In this document: positions 1-8,603 of the stretch, piece by piece
How positions within the stretch are numbered: position 1 is the first letter of the stretch
Layout: each line of letters starts with the position of its first letter
DNA from: Thiobacillus sp.
Lineage (GTDB): Bacteria; Pseudomonadota; Gammaproteobacteria; Burkholderiales; Thiobacillaceae
Length of the DNA: 64,000 bases
Direction: 5' to 3'
NCBI GenBank assembly: GCA_024235835.1
Contig: JACKLQ010000001.1
Span: 620,001-684,000 of the forward strand
Position numbers and translations under genes: made by a program
The notes under the pieces: generated by a model
Database searches by the model: none
The model's input: only the letters and a program-made list of their open reading frames with translations
Told to the model about the DNA's origin: nothing

Positions 1-504
1 GTCCTGGTTCACGCGCACCTGCTTTTCCCCCGCCACCAGCAGGTTGCCGTTGGCCAGCACCTCCACCACGGTGACGGTGATGGAGCCCTTCACTTCGTTG
101 GTGTTGGTCTCGTTGTCCTTCAGCTCGATCTTGTTGGACGCCGAGGGGTCCCAGCTAGTGGCCCCCAGCAGGCTCGAGGAACGTCCCAGCACCGTGGGTG
201 AGGGGATGTCGATGCTGCCGTTGGCCTTGCGTTCGTCAGTCGTTTCGGACTTGCGCTTGGCTTCCGTCTTTTCTACCAGGTTCACGGTGAGGATGTCGCC
301 CACCCGCTTGGCCCTGCGGTCCTCGAACAGGCCCATGCCCGGCCTGGCCTGGCTGGCGGCAGCCTGGAAGATGGCGCCGTTGCTGTCCGCCCGCGGGGCG
401 GCCGGCTGGGGACGGGCCGTGAGGGGGGTTCTGATCTGAGTTTCGGGCGTGGCGGCACAGCCGGCAAGCAGGATGGTGGCGGCAAGCAGGGCGATGGCTC
501 TCAT
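1..504 (-). CDS. flgH: Flagellar L-ring protein FlgH (3' end outside window)
   Basis: FlgH forms the outer-membrane L ring around the flagellar rod. The start at 504 gives a lipoprotein signal with the lipobox LAGC near residue 16, as expected for FlgH. The visible 168 residues include the conserved stretch with GLFEDRRAKRVGDI and VNLVEKTEA, and a later segment (VLANGNLLVAGEKQVRVN) typical of the family. FlgH is usually about 220-230 residues, so roughly the last quarter lies beyond base 1. It is the last visible gene of the flgBCDEFGH run, 23 bases after flgG. Certain apart from the missing end. Confidence 0.93.
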   Translation of the reverse strand, partial: MRAIALLAATILLAGCAATPETQIRTPLTARPQPAAPRADSNGAIFQAAASQARPGMGLFEDRRAKRVGDILTVNLVEKTEAKRKSETTDERKANGSIDIPSPTVLGRSSSLLGATSWDPSASNKIELKDNETNTNEVKGSITVTVVEVLANGNLLVAGEKQVRVNQD

Positions 505-527
505 GACGTGCTCCTCACCCCACGCCC

Positions 528-1313
528 TCAGATTTGGGTCAGACGCTGCAGCATCTGGTCCGAAGTGGTGATGGCGCGGGAATTAAGTTCATAGGCCCGC
601 TGGGTGACGATCATGTTCACCAGTTCCTCCGCCACGTTCACATTGGATGTCTCGACGAAGCTCTGGTTGAGCACGCCGATGCCGTTGTTGCCCGGGTTGT
701 CCACCTGGGGCGGGCCGGAGGCGGCCGTCTCCTGGTAGAGATTCTCGCCAACGCTGTGCAGGCCAGTGGGGTTGATGAAGGTGGCCAGCTGGATCTGGCC
801 CAGCTGGGTGATGGTGTTGGGGTTGCCGGGCTGGGTGGCCGACACGACGCCGTCCCGGGCGATGGTGACCAGCAGGGCGTCCTGGGGTATCTGCATCTGG
901 GGCTGGAGGATGTATCCGCTGGCGGTGACCAGGGTGCCCTGGTCGTTCACCTGGAAGGAGCCGTCCCGGGTGTAGGCGACGGACCCGTCGGGCATCTGGA
1001 TCTGGAAGAAGCCCCGGCCGTTGATGGCCACGTCCAGGGCGTTGCCCGTCTGCTGCAGGCTGCCCTGGGTGTGGATGCGCTCGGTGGCCACGGGGCGTAC
1101 GCCGACACCGAGCTGGAACCCGGAGGGCAGCAGGGTCTGCTGGCTGGAATTGGCACCCGCCCCGCGGATTGTCTGGTACAGCAGGTCCTCGAAGATGGCC
1201 CGCCCGCGCTTGAAGCCCGTGGTGGAGACGTTGGCCAGGTTGTTGGAGATCACGTCCAGCTGGGTCTGCTGGGCCTCCAGTCCGGTGCGGGCGATGTGCA
1301 GGGAACGCAGCAT
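528..1313 (-). CDS. flgG: Flagellar distal rod protein FlgG
   Basis: FlgG builds the distal rod of the flagellar basal body, exported by the flagellar type III system. The 261-residue length matches the family (about 260). The N-terminal rod signature (LDVISNNLANVSTTGFKRGR) is present, as is the C-terminal rod/hook helix with SNVNVAEELVNMIVTQRAYE. There is no cleaved signal peptide, as normal for axial proteins. It lies 12 bases downstream of flgF and is co-transcribed with it. Confidence 0.97.
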   Translation of the reverse strand: MLRSLHIARTGLEAQQTQLDVISNNLANVSTTGFKRGRAIFEDLLYQTIRGAGANSSQQTLLPSGFQLGVGVRPVATERIHTQGSLQQTGNALDVAINGRGFFQIQMPDGSVAYTRDGSFQVNDQGTLVTASGYILQPQMQIPQDALLVTIARDGVVSATQPGNPNTITQLGQIQLATFINPTGLHSVGENLYQETAASGPPQVDNPGNNGIGVLNQSFVETSNVNVAEELVNMIVTQRAYELNSRAITTSDQMLQRLTQI

Positions 1314-1325
1314 TGGGTATTCCTA

Positions 1326-2069
1326 TCAGCCGTTCATGGAGAGCACCTTGTCGGCGCTGCGGTGGTTTTCATCGGCGGCGCGCAGGACGCGCATGTTCAT
1401 CTCGAACTGCCGCGCCAGGCTGACCATGGAAACCAGGGCCTCGGCGGGGTTCACGTTGGAGGTCTCCAGGGCGCCGGAGACGACCTGGACGTTGGCGTCG
1501 GCCAGGGCGGGCTGGCCGTCCTTGGTGCGGAACAGACCGTCCTCGCCCCGCACCAGGTCGGCCTCGGGTGGATTCACCAGCTTCATGCGCCCGGCGATCG
1601 TCACCGCATTCCGGTTCTGGCTCACGGGCACGGTGGAAATGGTGCCGTCCTTGCCGATGAGTACGTCCTGCTCGGGCGGCACGGCGATGGGCGCGCCCTC
1701 ACCCAGCAGGTTGTAGCCGTTGGTGGTCTGCAGCAGGCCGTTGACGCTTACCTGCAGATGACCCATGCGGGTGTAGGCCTCCTGGCCCTTGGCGTCCTGG
1801 ACGGCGATCCAGCCCTCGCCCCTTACCGCGACGTCCAGGGACCGGCCAGTCTCCTGGATGGCGCCGCTGGTAAAGTCGCTGCGGGGGGTGGTTTCCAGCA
1901 CGAAGGCCCGGGTCTTCGCCCCCTCCCCCACCACCGGCAGGGCGCGGAACACGTTCAGTTCCTGCTTGAAACCGTGGGTGGAGACGTTGGCCAGGTTGTT
2001 GGATACAGCCGCCTGCTGGCGGGTAACCTCCCGCGCCCCGGTCATGGCGATGTAGATCACGCGATCCAT
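1326..2069 (-). CDS. flgF: Flagellar proximal rod protein FlgF
   Basis: FlgF is a proximal rod subunit of the flagellar basal body. The 247 residues begin MDRVIYIAMTGA, a characteristic FlgF N-terminus, followed by the rod motif NNLANVSTHGFKQ. The C-terminus carries the shared axial motif SNVNPAEALVSMVSLARQFE. It is 33 bases after flgE and 12 bases before flgG, in the same minus-strand operon. Confidence 0.96.
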   Translation of the reverse strand: MDRVIYIAMTGAREVTRQQAAVSNNLANVSTHGFKQELNVFRALPVVGEGAKTRAFVLETTPRSDFTSGAIQETGRSLDVAVRGEGWIAVQDAKGQEAYTRMGHLQVSVNGLLQTTNGYNLLGEGAPIAVPPEQDVLIGKDGTISTVPVSQNRNAVTIAGRMKLVNPPEADLVRGEDGLFRTKDGQPALADANVQVVSGALETSNVNPAEALVSMVSLARQFEMNMRVLRAADENHRSADKVLSMNG

Positions 2070-2102
2070 GCTGTGCTCCGCTTAGCGCTAGCCATTCACC
2101 GC

Positions 2103-3374
2103 TTACCTGAGGTTGACCAGGGTCTGCAGGATCTGGTCCTGGGCCCGCACGGTCTGGGCGTTGGCCTGGTACATGCGCTGGGCCACGATGAGGTTCACCA
2201 GTTCGGCGGTGAGGTCCACGTTGGATTCCTCCACCGCGCCGGACTGGATGCCCCCCAGCACGCCGCTGCCAGGTGCGCCGATGACGGCCTGGCCCGCCTC
2301 GGCGGAATCCACCCACAGGTTGTCGCCGATGGGCTGCAGGCCCTGGGTGTTGGCGAAATAGGCCATGGCCACCTGGCCCAGGGTCTTGGACTGGCTGTTG
2401 GTGTAGCGGCCCTCGATGGTGCCGTCATCGGCCACGGATAGACCTGCCAGGCGCCCTGAGGAAAAGCCGTCCTGCGAAACGGAGTTGACGCCGAACTGGC
2501 TGCCAAACTGGGTGGTGCCCGTCAGGTCCAGGTCGAAGGCCAGCGGGTCGTTGGCGCCCGTGCTCACGGCCACTTCCATGCCCGCGATGGGCATGGCGGT
2601 CTGCAGGGCGCCCGTGGCGTCGAAGGTCAGCGTCAAGGGGTCGCCCGCCGCGAGGACAACCGAAGCGGCGCCGTCGAAGTCGACGTTGGCGATACCGGTG
2701 CCGTCTATGTCCCCATACATCTCCCAGACGTTCGCCACCGCCGTCTTGACGAAATACAGCGTAAGGGCGTGGGAATTGCCCAGGGAGTCATACACCGTCA
2801 CCGAGGTGGCGGCGTTGTAGGTGGCGGCATTCGCCGTGGAAAAGGCTCCCGCGGGCTGGGCCTCGGTGGAATCGACGTTGGCCACCAGAAAGACATTCTG
2901 GGTAGCGCTGGGCGCGATGTCGGCAAAGGTGATCTGCAAGGGCCCGGGACTGGCGGTGACGATGTTGCCGTTGGCGTCCACGCCGTAGCCCATTAGCTGC
3001 TGGCCCTGGTTGTTGATGATGTAGCTGAGGCCGTTGGCGTCCGGCTTGTCCAGGTGGAACTGGCCGTTGCGGGTGTAGGCGGTGGCCCCGCCCTGGTTCA
3101 TCAGGAAGAAGCCCTCGCCGCTGATGGCCAGGTCCAGGGGGTTGTTGGTGGTGCTGATGTTGCCCTGGTTGAACTGCTGGGCCACGTCGGCCACCTTGGA
3201 GCCGATGCCCACCTGAAGGCCGCCTGCCCCGTAGAGGGAGGTGGCATAGACATCGGCGAACTGGGTTGCCGAGGACTTGAAGCCTACCGTGGACGCGTTG
3301 GCGATGTTGTTGCCGATGACATCCAGGTTCTTGGCCGCCCCGTTGAGCCCGCTCAAGCCTTGTTGAAATCCCAT
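2103..3374 (-). CDS. flgE: Flagellar hook protein FlgE
   Basis: FlgE polymerises into the hook that joins the basal body to the filament. At 423 residues it is within the usual 400-450 range. The N-terminus (MGFQQGLSGLNGAAKNLDVI followed by NNIANASTVGFK) and the C-terminal axial motif ESNVDLTAELVNLIVAQR identify it. The middle (FlgE D2-like) region contains YDSLGNSHALTLYFVK, typical of hook proteins. A 70-base gap with a C-rich/G-rich hairpin-forming stretch separates it from flgD upstream. Confidence 0.96.
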   Translation of the reverse strand: MGFQQGLSGLNGAAKNLDVIGNNIANASTVGFKSSATQFADVYATSLYGAGGLQVGIGSKVADVAQQFNQGNISTTNNPLDLAISGEGFFLMNQGGATAYTRNGQFHLDKPDANGLSYIINNQGQQLMGYGVDANGNIVTASPGPLQITFADIAPSATQNVFLVANVDSTEAQPAGAFSTANAATYNAATSVTVYDSLGNSHALTLYFVKTAVANVWEMYGDIDGTGIANVDFDGAASVVLAAGDPLTLTFDATGALQTAMPIAGMEVAVSTGANDPLAFDLDLTGTTQFGSQFGVNSVSQDGFSSGRLAGLSVADDGTIEGRYTNSQSKTLGQVAMAYFANTQGLQPIGDNLWVDSAEAGQAVIGAPGSGVLGGIQSGAVEESNVDLTAELVNLIVAQRMYQANAQTVRAQDQILQTLVNLR

Positions 3375-3444
3375 CTCTCTCTCCTCTGTTTAACGAAAGG
3401 CCGCCCCGAGCTTGTTCATCACCCCCTCGGGGGGGCTGGGGGTA

Positions 3445-4122
3445 TTAGAAAATCTGCCTGATCTGACCCATGTCCATGTTGCCAAGGCCTGACACCTCCA
3501 CCTCCATGGTGCCGTCCTTCAGGGCCACGCTCATGACCTGGCCCAGTGCATAACTGGTGGCGGCCACGTCCTTGCCGCCCGCCGTGGCAGCCACCTGGAA
3601 GCTGTAGTCACCATTTGCCAGCGGGTTGCCTCCGGTGTCCTTGCCATCCCAGACGAAGCGAACCAGGCCCTCGTCCTGCTTGCCCAGGTCCAGGGTTTTC
3701 ACAAGGTTGCCGTTGGCATCGAAGATGTCCACCTTGACGCTGTCCGCCTTGCCGTCCAGGGATACGCCGCCCACCGCAGCGCCGTTGGCCATGGGCAGGT
3801 AGTCGCCTTCAGCCAGCACCTGGTGGCCCACCAGGCTGGCCCCCTGGATGACCTGGGATGCGCGGAACTGGGCGTTGAGGGCATCCAGGCTGTCGTTCAG
3901 CTTGTTCACGCCTTCCACCGTGGACATCTGGGCCAGCTGCGTGGTGAGCTCGGCGTTCTCCATGGGGTTCATGGGATCCTGGTTCTTGAGCTGGGTCACC
4001 AGGAGCTTGAGGAACCGGTCGCTCATCTCCTGCACGCTGGATGTGGAGCCCCCGACGGCATTGCCGTTGATGGCGGCAGCCGCTTCGGCTGAATAGTTGG
4101 CTTGGGTCGCAGCAACGGTCAT
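3445..4122 (-). CDS. flgD: Hook-capping scaffold protein FlgD
   Basis: FlgD caps the growing hook and is discarded when the hook is complete. The 225-residue protein has the family hallmark RFLKLLVTQLKNQDPMNP near residues 36-53, followed by TTQLAQMSTVEGVNKLN. The C-terminal half carries the FlgD Ig-like/Tudor portion (WDGKDTGGNPLANGDYSF). It sits between flgC and flgE as in most flagellar operons. Confidence 0.96.
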   Translation of the reverse strand: MTVAATQANYSAEAAAAINGNAVGGSTSSVQEMSDRFLKLLVTQLKNQDPMNPMENAELTTQLAQMSTVEGVNKLNDSLDALNAQFRASQVIQGASLVGHQVLAEGDYLPMANGAAVGGVSLDGKADSVKVDIFDANGNLVKTLDLGKQDEGLVRFVWDGKDTGGNPLANGDYSFQVAATAGGKDVAATSYALGQVMSVALKDGTMEVEVSGLGNMDMGQIRQIF

Positions 4123-4141
4123 GTCTTATTCCTCGGCCACA

Positions 4142-4555
4142 TCAGGGTTGGGCTACGGCCAGGGTCCGCTGCATCAGGGACTTGGCCGTGCTCATCACTT
4201 CGGTATTGGTCTGGTAGGAACGGGAGGCGGAGAGCATGTTCACCATCTCCTCCACCGGGTCCACGTTGGGGTAGGCCACATAACCCTTGGCATCCGCCAG
4301 GGGATGCTTGGGGTCGTACACCAGTCGCGGCGGCGCGGGGTCCTCGATCACTTCCTTCATGCGCACGCCCTGGGCCCAGGGGGCGCTGCCACTCATGGGC
4401 ACGGCCTGGAACAACACCTGCTTGGCCTTGTAGCCTTCCCCCGTGGAGGCATGGGCGGAATCCGCGTTGGCCAGATTGGAAGCCACCGCGTTGAGCCGCA
4501 TGGACTGGGCCGTGAGGGCCGAGGCGGCGATGTGGAAGACGTTGGTCATGCTCAT
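4142..4555 (-). CDS. flgC: Flagellar proximal rod protein FlgC
   Basis: FlgC is a small rod subunit. The 137 residues start MSMTNVFHIAASALTAQSMR and include VASNLANADSA. The C-terminal motif YPNVDPVEEMVNMLSASRSY is diagnostic for FlgC. Position between flgB and flgD, with gaps of about 20 bases on both sides, fits the canonical operon. Confidence 0.96.
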   Translation of the reverse strand: MSMTNVFHIAASALTAQSMRLNAVASNLANADSAHASTGEGYKAKQVLFQAVPMSGSAPWAQGVRMKEVIEDPAPPRLVYDPKHPLADAKGYVAYPNVDPVEEMVNMLSASRSYQTNTEVMSTAKSLMQRTLAVAQP

Positions 4556-4574
4556 TCAGCGGGCTCCCTCAGGA

Positions 4575-4994
4575 CTATCTTTCCGACCCCACGGCCAGCT
4601 TCATGGTGCTGAAGGCGGCTGCGGCACGATCCAGCAGGAACTGGTAATGCAGGGCGTTGTCGGCGAAATGGGCCCGTTCCACGTCCAGGTCCACGGTGTT
4701 GCCATCCAGGCTGGGCTGCACCGCGGAACGGTACTTCATGCCGGCAGCCGCGCTGCTGCCAGCCCCGGCGCCGTCGAGATGGCCCGCATGGCTGCGCTGC
4801 ATGGCCAGTGGACCGCCCAGGCCGCCGGCGGCACCCATGGCACTGCGCAGGGCGGAGGCGAAATCAAGGTCCCGGGCCTTGTAGTTGGGTGTATCGGCAT
4901 TGGCCAGGTTGGACGCAAGCATCTCCTGCCGCCGCGCCCTGAGGTTCAGGGCGGACTGCACGAAGGCGATTTCCTTGTCGATCTTGTTCAGCAT
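4575..4994 (-). CDS. flgB: Flagellar proximal rod protein FlgB
   Basis: FlgB is the first gene of the rod-hook operon and encodes a proximal rod subunit. The 139-residue product has the FlgB-type segment MLASNLANADTPNYKARDLD and the C-terminal helix ALHYQFLLDRAAAAFSTMKL. A GGAG motif lies about 5 bases before the ATG. The sigma-54 element at 5041-5056 on the same strand lies 47-62 bases upstream of the start codon and presumably drives flgBCDEFGH. Confidence 0.96.
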   Translation of the reverse strand: MLNKIDKEIAFVQSALNLRARRQEMLASNLANADTPNYKARDLDFASALRSAMGAAGGLGGPLAMQRSHAGHLDGAGAGSSAAAGMKYRSAVQPSLDGNTVDLDVERAHFADNALHYQFLLDRAAAAFSTMKLAVGSER

Positions 4995-5040
4995 CCGGGC
5001 TCCGGGCCAAGAATTGGCAGCGTAGTACTAAGCCTGGGTG

Positions 5041-5056
5041 AGCAATTGGCGTGCCA
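5041..5056 (-). promoter_or_regulatory. Sigma-54 (-24/-12) promoter of the flgB operon
   Basis: Read on the minus strand this is TGGCAC-GCCAA-TTGCT, a full match to the RpoN consensus TGGCAC-N5-TTGCW with the required 10 bases between GG and GC. Transcription would start near 5030, about 36 bases before flgB. This implies RpoN-dependent rod/hook expression of the FleQ/FlrC kind rather than direct FlhDC control; that last step is inference. Confidence 0.88.
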
Positions 5057-5125
5057 GCGCAAGAATACGCGCTATCACATTGATTTATATTGGATGCGAA
5101 TGCCCTTACAGGAAAACCGGCATGC

Positions 5126-5166
5126 GTGCCCGGCAAGTCGTGCCCGGTGCGGCAAAAGTTGCCGGG
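5126..5166. promoter_or_regulatory. Candidate activator site upstream of flgB sigma-54 promoter
   Basis: An 8-bp inverted repeat, CCCGGCAA (5129-5136) and TTGCCGGG (5159-5166), overlaps a direct repeat of GTGCCCGG at 5126-5133 and 5140-5147. The block lies about 95-135 bases upstream of the inferred flgB transcription start, the usual distance for an RpoN enhancer-binding protein. Only position and symmetry support this. Confidence 0.4.
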
Positions 5167-5168
5167 TA

Positions 5169-5291
5169 GTGGCGAGTGGCGAGTGGCGAGTGGCGAGTGG
5201 CGAACGGGGATGGGGGATGGGGGATGGGGGATGGGGAAAAGCGTATTCGCCCAGCAGCCTCCCCCTACTTCCTACTTCCTACTTCCTACTT
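5169..5291. repeat. Heptanucleotide repeat element 1 (three 7-bp arrays)
   Basis: Three adjacent arrays all have a unit of 7 bases: GTGGCGA five times (5169-5203), GGGGATG four times plus a partial (5206-5237), and CCTACTT four times (5264-5291). The first two form a G-rich arm and the last a C-rich arm. They fill most of the 306-base gap between the diguanylate cyclase and flgB; the remainder of the gap holds the flgB promoter region. Similar, more decayed elements occur at 18887-18963 and 30438-30505. Confidence 0.9.
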
Positions 5292-5300
5292 ACCAAACAC

Positions 5301-6923
5301 CTACCCCATCTCCACCCGGTTGCGGCCGGATTGCTTGGCGCGGTACATGGCCGCATCGGCCCGGGCGACGATGGCGGTGCTGCCCTCCTCCCCCTGGCGC
5401 TCCGCGACGCCGGCGCTGAAGGTGATGAGCACCCGTTCGTTGTCATGCAGGAAGAATTGCTTGGTCAGGGCCCGTTGCACGCGCTTGAGCACTTCCGCTG
5501 CCTCTTCCAAGCCCGTATTGGGAAGTAGGATGAGAAACTCCTCGCCGCCGTAACGGGCCAGGGTATCCGTGGGCCGCAACAGGGCCTTCACCACCTGGGC
5601 CAGATGGCGCAGGGCCTCGTCGCCGGCCTGGTGGCCCAGGGTGTCGTTGAGCTTCTTGAAGTGGTCGATGTCCAGCAGGCCGACGGAGAGGCGGGCATCC
5701 ATCCGCTCGGACCGGGCCAGTTCCCGCGCCAGAGCCTCTTCCATGCCGCGACGGTTCAGGGCGCCAGTGAGCTGGTCTTCCCGCAGGAGGTTGGAGACCT
5801 GGGCGAGTTCCAGTTCGAGTTCGTGGACCCGGGCCTGGGCGTCTTCCGCCTGCCCCCGGGCGGCCACCAGTTCCGCGTGGCTCTTGCCCAGGGCATCCCT
5901 CAGGCTGGTCACATCGGCGGACAGGCCTTCCACCACATCCCCCAGCTCGGTGATGTCCGAGGCCTGGCTGATCCTTTCCGAATACTCTCCGATGCGGGCA
6001 TGGTAGCCGTCGGTGCTGCGGCTCATTTCGCCGATGTGGTCGATGAAGGTGGTGATGAGGGTCTTCAGCTTGGCCTTGGCCTCGTCCAGGCTGCCCTTGA
6101 TCACCCCCTGCTTGTAGGCCAGTTCCCGCAGGCTGCGTTCCGCCTCCAGCAATGCCTCGGCCTGGAGGTCACCCGCCATGACGTTCTGCATGGCGGCCAG
6201 TTGGCCCGAGAGCCAGGCCTCGTCTCCCACCAGTTCGCCGATGTTCAGAAACAGCAGGCCCACCAGGCGCTTCAGTCCTGCGGACAACTCGTGGTCATCC
6301 TCGGCCCGCATGAGGATCTCCCGCCACAGGGCAGACCAGGACTCGAACTGCTCGGGCGAGAGTGCGCTCAGTCCGGACAGGGATCGCGACAGGGCGCCGG
6401 CCCGCTGGGCCAGTTCGGGCCAGATGGGGTCACAGGTGTCCGCCAGTTGCCGCAGGTGGTCGGCCAGGGTGCTGACCAGGGCCGGGGCGTCCGAAGCGGG
6501 AGCCCCGGCCTCGACGGGCCCAGCTGCTGCGTCCGGCGGTTCGGGCACCGCGTCATCAAACAGGTTTTCCGCCGTGCCACTGCCTGCCCAGGAGTGGGTC
6601 AGGGCCGTGAGTTTTTCATGCAGCAGCGGACTGTTGTTGCCGAAGTTGATCAGTACCCGCTCCAGCATTTCCCGCTTGCGGGTCTGGGTCAGGCCCGCCT
6701 GACGGCTATCCCATTGCTTGACCAGCCCGCGCATCAGCGTCGCCCAGTTGGCCTCGGGCCTGGTTTCCGTCCCGTCGATGTCATCTACCGTGACTTCCGC
6801 CTCCGCGCCCGCCACTTCCCGGTAGGCACGCTGGAAATTTTCCGGCGTGGGCGGCTTGCGGCGGGAGGCCAGCAGGCGGATGGCTTCTCGGGCGATTTCG
6901 GCGGGTTGGGTAGGCCTGTCCAT
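5301..6923 (-). CDS. GGDEF diguanylate cyclase
   Basis: This 540-residue protein should make cyclic di-GMP from two GTP. The C-terminal GGDEF domain (about residues 380-540) has the active-site motif GGEEF at 459-463. An intact inhibitory I-site RPTD lies at 450-453, exactly five residues before it, so product feedback is likely. The N-terminal 370 residues lack obvious TM segments or a signal peptide. They contain a helical, possibly coiled-coil stretch (about 260-375) of the type seen in cytosolic diguanylate cyclases. Location between flgA and the flgB operon suggests a role in the motile/sessile switch, which is inference. Confidence 0.9.
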   Translation of the reverse strand: MDRPTQPAEIAREAIRLLASRRKPPTPENFQRAYREVAGAEAEVTVDDIDGTETRPEANWATLMRGLVKQWDSRQAGLTQTRKREMLERVLINFGNNSPLLHEKLTALTHSWAGSGTAENLFDDAVPEPPDAAAGPVEAGAPASDAPALVSTLADHLRQLADTCDPIWPELAQRAGALSRSLSGLSALSPEQFESWSALWREILMRAEDDHELSAGLKRLVGLLFLNIGELVGDEAWLSGQLAAMQNVMAGDLQAEALLEAERSLRELAYKQGVIKGSLDEAKAKLKTLITTFIDHIGEMSRSTDGYHARIGEYSERISQASDITELGDVVEGLSADVTSLRDALGKSHAELVAARGQAEDAQARVHELELELAQVSNLLREDQLTGALNRRGMEEALARELARSERMDARLSVGLLDIDHFKKLNDTLGHQAGDEALRHLAQVVKALLRPTDTLARYGGEEFLILLPNTGLEEAAEVLKRVQRALTKQFFLHDNERVLITFSAGVAERQGEEGSTAIVARADAAMYRAKQSGRNRVEMG

Positions 6924-6994
6924 GGCAGTCTCGGTAAACTTTGTCGCAATTTAAGCGTCTTGTACCCATATGCGCCATAGCCACTCCTCGCCCC

Positions 6995-7699
6995 ATGCCC
7001 CTTCCTGATACCCGCCCCCCCCTCTGGCTGTTCTCATTTTTGGCGTTGCTGGCCATGCCCCCCGCCCAGGCCGAAGGCAAGCCTGTCCAGGCCTGGCGCC
7101 AGGACGCAGGCGCCTGGCTGGCCCGGCAGGTGGAACAGGCCTTTCCCGACGCCCTGGCCCGGGTTGAGCTGGGCCCCCTGGACAGCCGGCTGCGACTTGG
7201 CCCCTGCGCGGAGGCCAGGTTCTTCCTGCCCGCGGGCGCACGCCTGTGGAGCGGAGGGTCGCTGGGCATGAAATGCATTGCCCCGGCCACGTGGTCCCTG
7301 TATCTCACCTATCAGGTTCAGCTCACCGGCCCCGCCCTCACGGCACGGCAACCCCTGCCAGCCCGTCACCTGCTGGGCCCGGAGGACGTTACGCTGGCCA
7401 ATGTGCGCTACGAACAGGACCCCGGTGCCTACGTCAGGGAGGTCCCCCCGGGTTCCACCACCCAAAGGCCCATGAACGCCGCCCAGCCGATCCTCATCCA
7501 CGACCTGATCCTGCCCAACGTCATCCAGGCCGGGTCCAAGGTAAGGGTGCGGGTCCAGGGTACGGGCTTCAGCGTCTCCCAGGAAGGCAAGGCCCTCAAT
7601 GCCGCCCAGGCCGGCGGTTCCGTGCAGGTGAAAATGCCCACGGGCCGCATCGTGCGCGGCATGGCCACACCCTCGGGCGATGTGGAAATCCGCCCTTGA
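6995..7699 (+). CDS. flgA: Flagellar P-ring assembly chaperone FlgA
   Basis: FlgA is a periplasmic chaperone that helps FlgI assemble the P ring. The start at 6995 gives MPLPDTRPPLWLFSFLALLA followed by a signal-peptidase site after PAQA. An upstream in-frame start (6941) would bury the signal peptide, so it was not used. The C-terminal SAF/FlgA domain is recognised from LPARHLLGPEDVTLANVRYE and the ending KMPTGRIVRGMATPSGDVEI. Length (234 residues) is normal. It is divergent from the cyclase gene and precedes flgM. Confidence 0.92.
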   Translation: MPLPDTRPPLWLFSFLALLAMPPAQAEGKPVQAWRQDAGAWLARQVEQAFPDALARVELGPLDSRLRLGPCAEARFFLPAGARLWSGGSLGMKCIAPATWSLYLTYQVQLTGPALTARQPLPARHLLGPEDVTLANVRYEQDPGAYVREVPPGSTTQRPMNAAQPILIHDLILPNVIQAGSKVRVRVQGTGFSVSQEGKALNAAQAGGSVQVKMPTGRIVRGMATPSGDVEIRP

Positions 7700-7781
7700 G
7701 CTTTTCCGCCCTGGCCCTTTGGGCCGGGCCACCCTGGCAGCCGCCTGGGGTACCTCTCTCGCCAAGATGTTCAAACCGGGT

Positions 7782-7808
7782 TAAAGGATTAGGCCCGGCT
7801 GCCGATAT
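7782..7808 (+). promoter_or_regulatory. Sigma-28 (FliA) promoter of flgM
   Basis: TAAA at 7782-7785 and GCCGATAT at 7801-7808 are separated by exactly 15 bases, matching the FliA consensus TAAA-N15-GCCGATAA with one mismatch. flgM starts 28 bases further on. This would place FlgM under the sigma factor it inhibits, the classical autoregulatory loop. Confidence 0.88.
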
Positions 7809-7836
7809 GTATTCAGGCTACTAGGGGGAACAGCCA

Positions 7837-8148
7837 ATGAAAATCGACAACTCAATGAAAGCTGAGGCACCGCCCCGGGTGAAGGAAGCCAGGGGCGGTA
7901 AAGGTCGTGCCACCACCAGCCCGACCCGACAGCTAGGAGTTCATGATCAAGTGGAACTGACCGGTGAAGCAGGCAAGTTGAGAGACTTGGAAAACCGTCT
8001 GGCCGAGCTGGAAATCTCGGACCCGGAAAAAGTTGCGTCCATTCGCCAGGCCATCGCGGACGGCACCTTCAAGGTTGATGACGAAGCCGTGGCCGAAGGG
8101 CTCATCAACGAGACCATCGAGCATTTGCGAAGCATGAACAACCGATGA
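7837..8148 (+). CDS. flgM: Anti-sigma-28 factor FlgM
   Basis: FlgM binds FliA and is exported through the finished hook, which releases late flagellar transcription. The 103-residue protein begins MKIDNSMK and ends with the sigma-binding helices (KVASIRQAIADGTFKVDDEA, then LINETIEHLRS). The low-complexity N-terminal half agrees with the unstructured export region of the family. An AGGGGG stretch precedes the ATG. Its stop overlaps the flgN start by four bases (ATGA). Confidence 0.93.
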   Translation: MKIDNSMKAEAPPRVKEARGGKGRATTSPTRQLGVHDQVELTGEAGKLRDLENRLAELEISDPEKVASIRQAIADGTFKVDDEAVAEGLINETIEHLRSMNNR

Positions 8149-8603
8149 TCGGCAACCTGGAGAATGCGCTGGCCCAGTTGGAACAAACCCTGGGGACTTT
8201 CTGCCAGTTCCTGGAGGAGGAAGCCATGGCGCTGGCTGGCCAGGATGCGGAGAAGCTGGCGGCCATGTTGCCCAGGCGGGATGAAACGCATCGCATGCTG
8301 GCGACCCATTGGCTGCGGTTGGCGAAGCTGGCGGGTACGGATAATCCGCAAGGCCTGGCCGACCTGAGGCAGCGACTATTCGGCCAGGCGCCTCCTCCCC
8401 AGGCCTGGCTGCGACTGGAGGAACTGGTCCATGCATCGGATCGCCTGAACAAGGTCAACGGCCGCCTCATGGAGGAACAGATGCGGCGCACCCAGGTGGC
8501 ACTTCAGATCCTGCAACACTCGGTGACCAGTCGGGGCGTGTACGACGCCGGCGGCAGGCTCACCGATTTCCTCAACCAGAACAGACGGATAGACAGCGCA
8601 TGA
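8145..8603 (+). CDS. flgN: Flagellar export chaperone FlgN
   Basis: FlgN is the cytosolic chaperone for the hook-filament junction proteins FlgK and FlgL. This 152-residue, mostly helical protein has the length and helix pattern of the family (LENALAQLEQTLGTFCQFLE at the N-terminus; VNGRLMEEQMRRTQVALQIL near the C-terminus). Direct sequence motifs are weak in this family, so the call relies mainly on the overlap with flgM. Its own stop overlaps the next gene by ATGA. Confidence 0.88.
   Translation: MIGNLENALAQLEQTLGTFCQFLEEEAMALAGQDAEKLAAMLPRRDETHRMLATHWLRLAKLAGTDNPQGLADLRQRLFGQAPPPQAWLRLEELVHASDRLNKVNGRLMEEQMRRTQVALQILQHSVTSRGVYDAGGRLTDFLNQNRRIDSA

Noticed and set aside
534..2441. Long plus-strand open frame (635 codons) across flgG-flgE
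   Set aside because: It is antisense to three certain flagellar genes; the composition (His, Gly, Val rich) is typical of a mirror frame in high-GC DNA.
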